Shown here: positions 62,173-64,000 of the stretch, in pieces
Numbering within the stretch: position 1 is the first letter of the stretch
How the letters are laid out: each line of letters starts with the position of its first letter
From: an uncultured Bacteroidaceae bacterium
GTDB taxonomy: Bacteria; Bacteroidota; Bacteroidia; Bacteroidales; Bacteroidaceae
Reading direction: 5' to 3'
DNA length: 64,000 nucleotides
NCBI GenBank assembly: GCA_905234605.1
Contig: CAJOIE010000010.1
Coordinates: 82,458 to 146,457, forward strand
The notes under the pieces: generated by a model
What the model saw: only the letters and a program-made list of their open reading frames with translations
Databases searched by the model: none
What the model was told of the DNA's origin: nothing
Program-made: the position numbers and the translations under genes

Positions 62173-64000
62173 TCAGTTGATGACTATTTTCCTGCCGTCC
62201 ATGATGTAGACGCCACGACGGGGAGCTGTGACGGGGATGCCTTGCAGGTTGAAGAGGCGGCCGTGTCTGTCGCTGCGAATGGTGGTGACACCGTTGCGGA
62301 GTGAAACAAGTTCGTCTGCGATGCGCATCAGGGGAGCGTCTGCGCCGCTGCTTAACCGATATGCCTGGAAGGGACGCACCGTGCTTCCTGGCAGGAACAC
62401 GCTGCCTTCGGCCTCACCGTTATATGGATGCCCCACATTCAGCACATAGACAGCATCCGACGCCTCCACGGGGGAGAACGTGGCAACGAAACCTGTGCTC
62501 TCGGCTTCTGCCAAAGCTGCCTGCGTGGCTCCGACGTGGGCATTGGAGGCAGAGAAGCGAACCTTGCCCGCCAGCCTGTAGTCTGGCCAGTAGGCCTCGT
62601 TGTTGGGCATGGCTATGATGTAGGGCACGTAGGCACGTATGGCATCGGCGTCAGTGAAGCCTTGTCCGGTGAACACACACAACCAGAACGGCTTCCTGTC
62701 GTGCTCGCCGCTTGCGAATGGGGCAATCTTTCCCTTCGCCTCATGCTCAATACGTTCCACGTCGAATGGTAAAGCTATTGTCTCCCAACCGCCTGCCTGC
62801 CCGAGCCCGGTAGTCTGGGTGTAGTCGTGGCTGTAGCTGATGTTGGTTGCCGTGAAGGCTATAGGCGCAAAGAAGTCGCCGCCGTAGGCTGCATCGGCGA
62901 GGGTGATGTGGGGAGCTGTCATTGACGGCAGATTAACGTAGTTCACGTTGTCGCCTAAGGCGTTGGCATCGGCATAGATGAGCAGGTTGGGGTTAGGCAA
63001 CAGCCCGCTGACGGTGGCTGTCAACGGCGGTTGGGCTTGCCACACTATGGCTGCCAGATGCTGGTTGTCGCTGAAGATGCCGCGGCCGACGGTTGCGACA
63101 CTTGCCGGCACCCACACTGCGAGGAGTCGCTCGCGAGAGGCAAAGGTGCTGTCGGCGATGGCTGTCACAGCCCATGAGGCATCGCGATAGCTCACGCTCT
63201 CGGGCACCTTGGCAGTAGTGAGGTGAGCACTGCTGCCTGCAAGCACTGCACCTTCTGCCTCTGGGCCTGCCACGTAGTAGTCTAAGCTGTCTATGCTGAA
63301 ATGCTCCTCATGGCCGCGGAAGCTGATGTCCATTGCAGCACGACCTTCGGTGAGTGCAACGTGTAGCAGCTGTCCGCCGTAGGCCGACGTGCTGTCTGGT
63401 GTCAAAGCGTAGGCTATATTGCCCGCTTCCACCTCCACGTCGCCGACGCGGTAGCACACGTCGGGAGCGATGGACAGGCCAAGGCTGTCGCCGGCAGAGT
63501 AGTGCAGAGTCAGCACACTGTCGGCAGCAATGGTTATGTCACTCGCCAGGAGGGTGGCCGTGCCGCCGTGACCTACGTGGAAGATGACGGTGTTCTCTGC
63601 CACGACAAAGTCGCCTTTGACTGTTTCGCTCCAGAGGCCTTCGTGGTTGCTCACTTGCAGGTAGATGGTGTGCTCGCCGTCACCAAGTTGCAGCACAGGT
63701 ACGTCTATGTCAAGCAGATTGCCTGGCATGTAGCCCGTCACGATGCCGCTGTCGGGCAACTCCTCTGCGTCGAACCAATAGCGGTAGGGGCAGCCCGTCG
63801 CATCGCTGCTGGCATCTGTCTCTGACACTACGAGGAAGAGGCGTGTCATCGGCGTGCCCCAGTGTCCGTCGGCATCGCATGCCTGGAAGTGGAGCGTGTG
63901 CAGCCACGGTGTCAATGTGCTCACGTCTACCTCCATGTTGACTGTCCGTCCCGTCATGTTGCCCGTGCGCTCGGTGGCCGTATCGCCGTCGAACCATAAG
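62173..64000 (-). CDS. Secreted protein with beta repeats and LRR-like segment, 5' end beyond window
   Basis: The frame stays open to base 64000 (LWFDGDTATERTGN upstream of the first internal ATG at 63957), so the N-terminus is missing; at least 609 residues are visible. The first part repeats a Bacteroidota beta pattern (WFDGDTATERTG and YWFDAEELPDSG; HTLHFQACDADGHWGTP and HTIYLQVSNHEGLWSE). Then comes a short BspA-like leucine-rich segment (VTAIADSTFASRERLLAVWV). The end GRLFNLQGIPV, then RRGVYIMDGRKIVIN, is the same kind of tail as in the PL11 lyase and the metallophosphoesterase. It is presumably a surface or secreted protein of unknown ligand. Confidence 0.75.
   Translation of the reverse strand, partial: LWFDGDTATERTGNMTGRTVNMEVDVSTLTPWLHTLHFQACDADGHWGTPMTRLFLVVSETDASSDATGCPYRYWFDAEELPDSGIVTGYMPGNLLDIDVPVLQLGDGEHTIYLQVSNHEGLWSETVKGDFVVAENTVIFHVGHGGTATLLASDITIAADSVLTLHYSAGDSLGLSIAPDVCYRVGDVEVEAGNIAYALTPDSTSAYGGQLLHVALTEGRAAMDISFRGHEEHFSIDSLDYYVAGPEAEGAVLAGSSAHLTTAKVPESVSYRDASWAVTAIADSTFASRERLLAVWVPASVATVGRGIFSDNQHLAAIVWQAQPPLTATVSGLLPNPNLLIYADANALGDNVNYVNLPSMTAPHITLADAAYGGDFFAPIAFTATNISYSHDYTQTTGLGQAGGWETIALPFDVERIEHEAKGKIAPFASGEHDRKPFWLCVFTGQGFTDADAIRAYVPYIIAMPNNEAYWPDYRLAGKVRFSASNAHVGATQAALAEAESTGFVATFSPVEASDAVYVLNVGHPYNGEAEGSVFLPGSTVRPFQAYRLSSGADAPLMRIADELVSLRNGVTTIRSDRHGRLFNLQGIPVTAPRRGVYIMDGRKIVIN

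Overview
The window looks like chromosomal DNA from a Bacteroidota (Bacteroidales) bacterium, most likely a Prevotellaceae member with a high-GC genome. The evidence is Bacteroidota-type promoters (TAnnTTTG -7 boxes), a DUF4837 lipoprotein, an HsdR-N-like orphan next to amn and holA, the pyrK-pyrD pair, fimbrillin-type lipoproteins with a small leader gene, and secreted proteins ending in a GxYI..(G)RK-type tail. The species cannot be named from this sequence. No rRNA, tRNA, CRISPR array or intact insertion sequence was seen.

Layout. 1-11100 is a visibly AT-richer accessory island on the minus strand. It has a PLD-nuclease/SNF2-helicase gene, a Fic gene and a frameshifted type IIG-like methylase in one operon, then a HicB-like antitoxin remnant, a DUF262-HNH nuclease and an EcoRI-type adenine methylase beside the leftover C-terminus of a second such methylase. 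11296-22936 is mostly ordinary chromosome: an EamA transporter, SPFH protein, Bcp peroxidase, a type ISP restriction remnant, a DUF389 membrane protein, glycerate kinase, DUF4837 lipoprotein, FadL-type porin, HsdR-N orphan, AMP nucleosidase and DNA polymerase III delta.

23718-34697 is the most unusual part. A regulator (XRE) lies upstream of a tightly spaced seven-gene plus-strand cassette: vWA-like lipoprotein, three-helix membrane protein, tubulin/FtsZ-like GTPase, giant Hsp70/actin-fold ATPase, single-pass linker protein, MotA/TolQ/ZorA-like protein with a long coiled coil, and MotB/ZorB/OmpA-like protein. Together they suggest an envelope-spanning, ion-driven machine coupled to a cytoskeletal GTPase. 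This resembles the FtsZl/vWA/OmpA membrane-remodelling neighbourhoods predicted in the literature but, to my knowledge, not functionally characterised.

34714-40135 holds a secreted NUC-family nuclease, a (CT)12 microsatellite ahead of a 46-aa leader-type gene and a fimbrillin-like lipoprotein with a C-type-lectin-like end, then pyrK-pyrD. 40173-51627 is a minus-strand pectin/rhamnogalacturonan set: metallophosphoesterase, PL11 lyase, GH29 and GH78. 51654-64000 holds a zeta-toxin gene with a coupled 51-aa partner, trmD, a large SNF2 helicase, ligA, a BACON-domain lipoprotein, a small outer-membrane-type protein, and a secreted repeat protein that runs off the right edge. Two families of palindromic repeats punctuate this last third.
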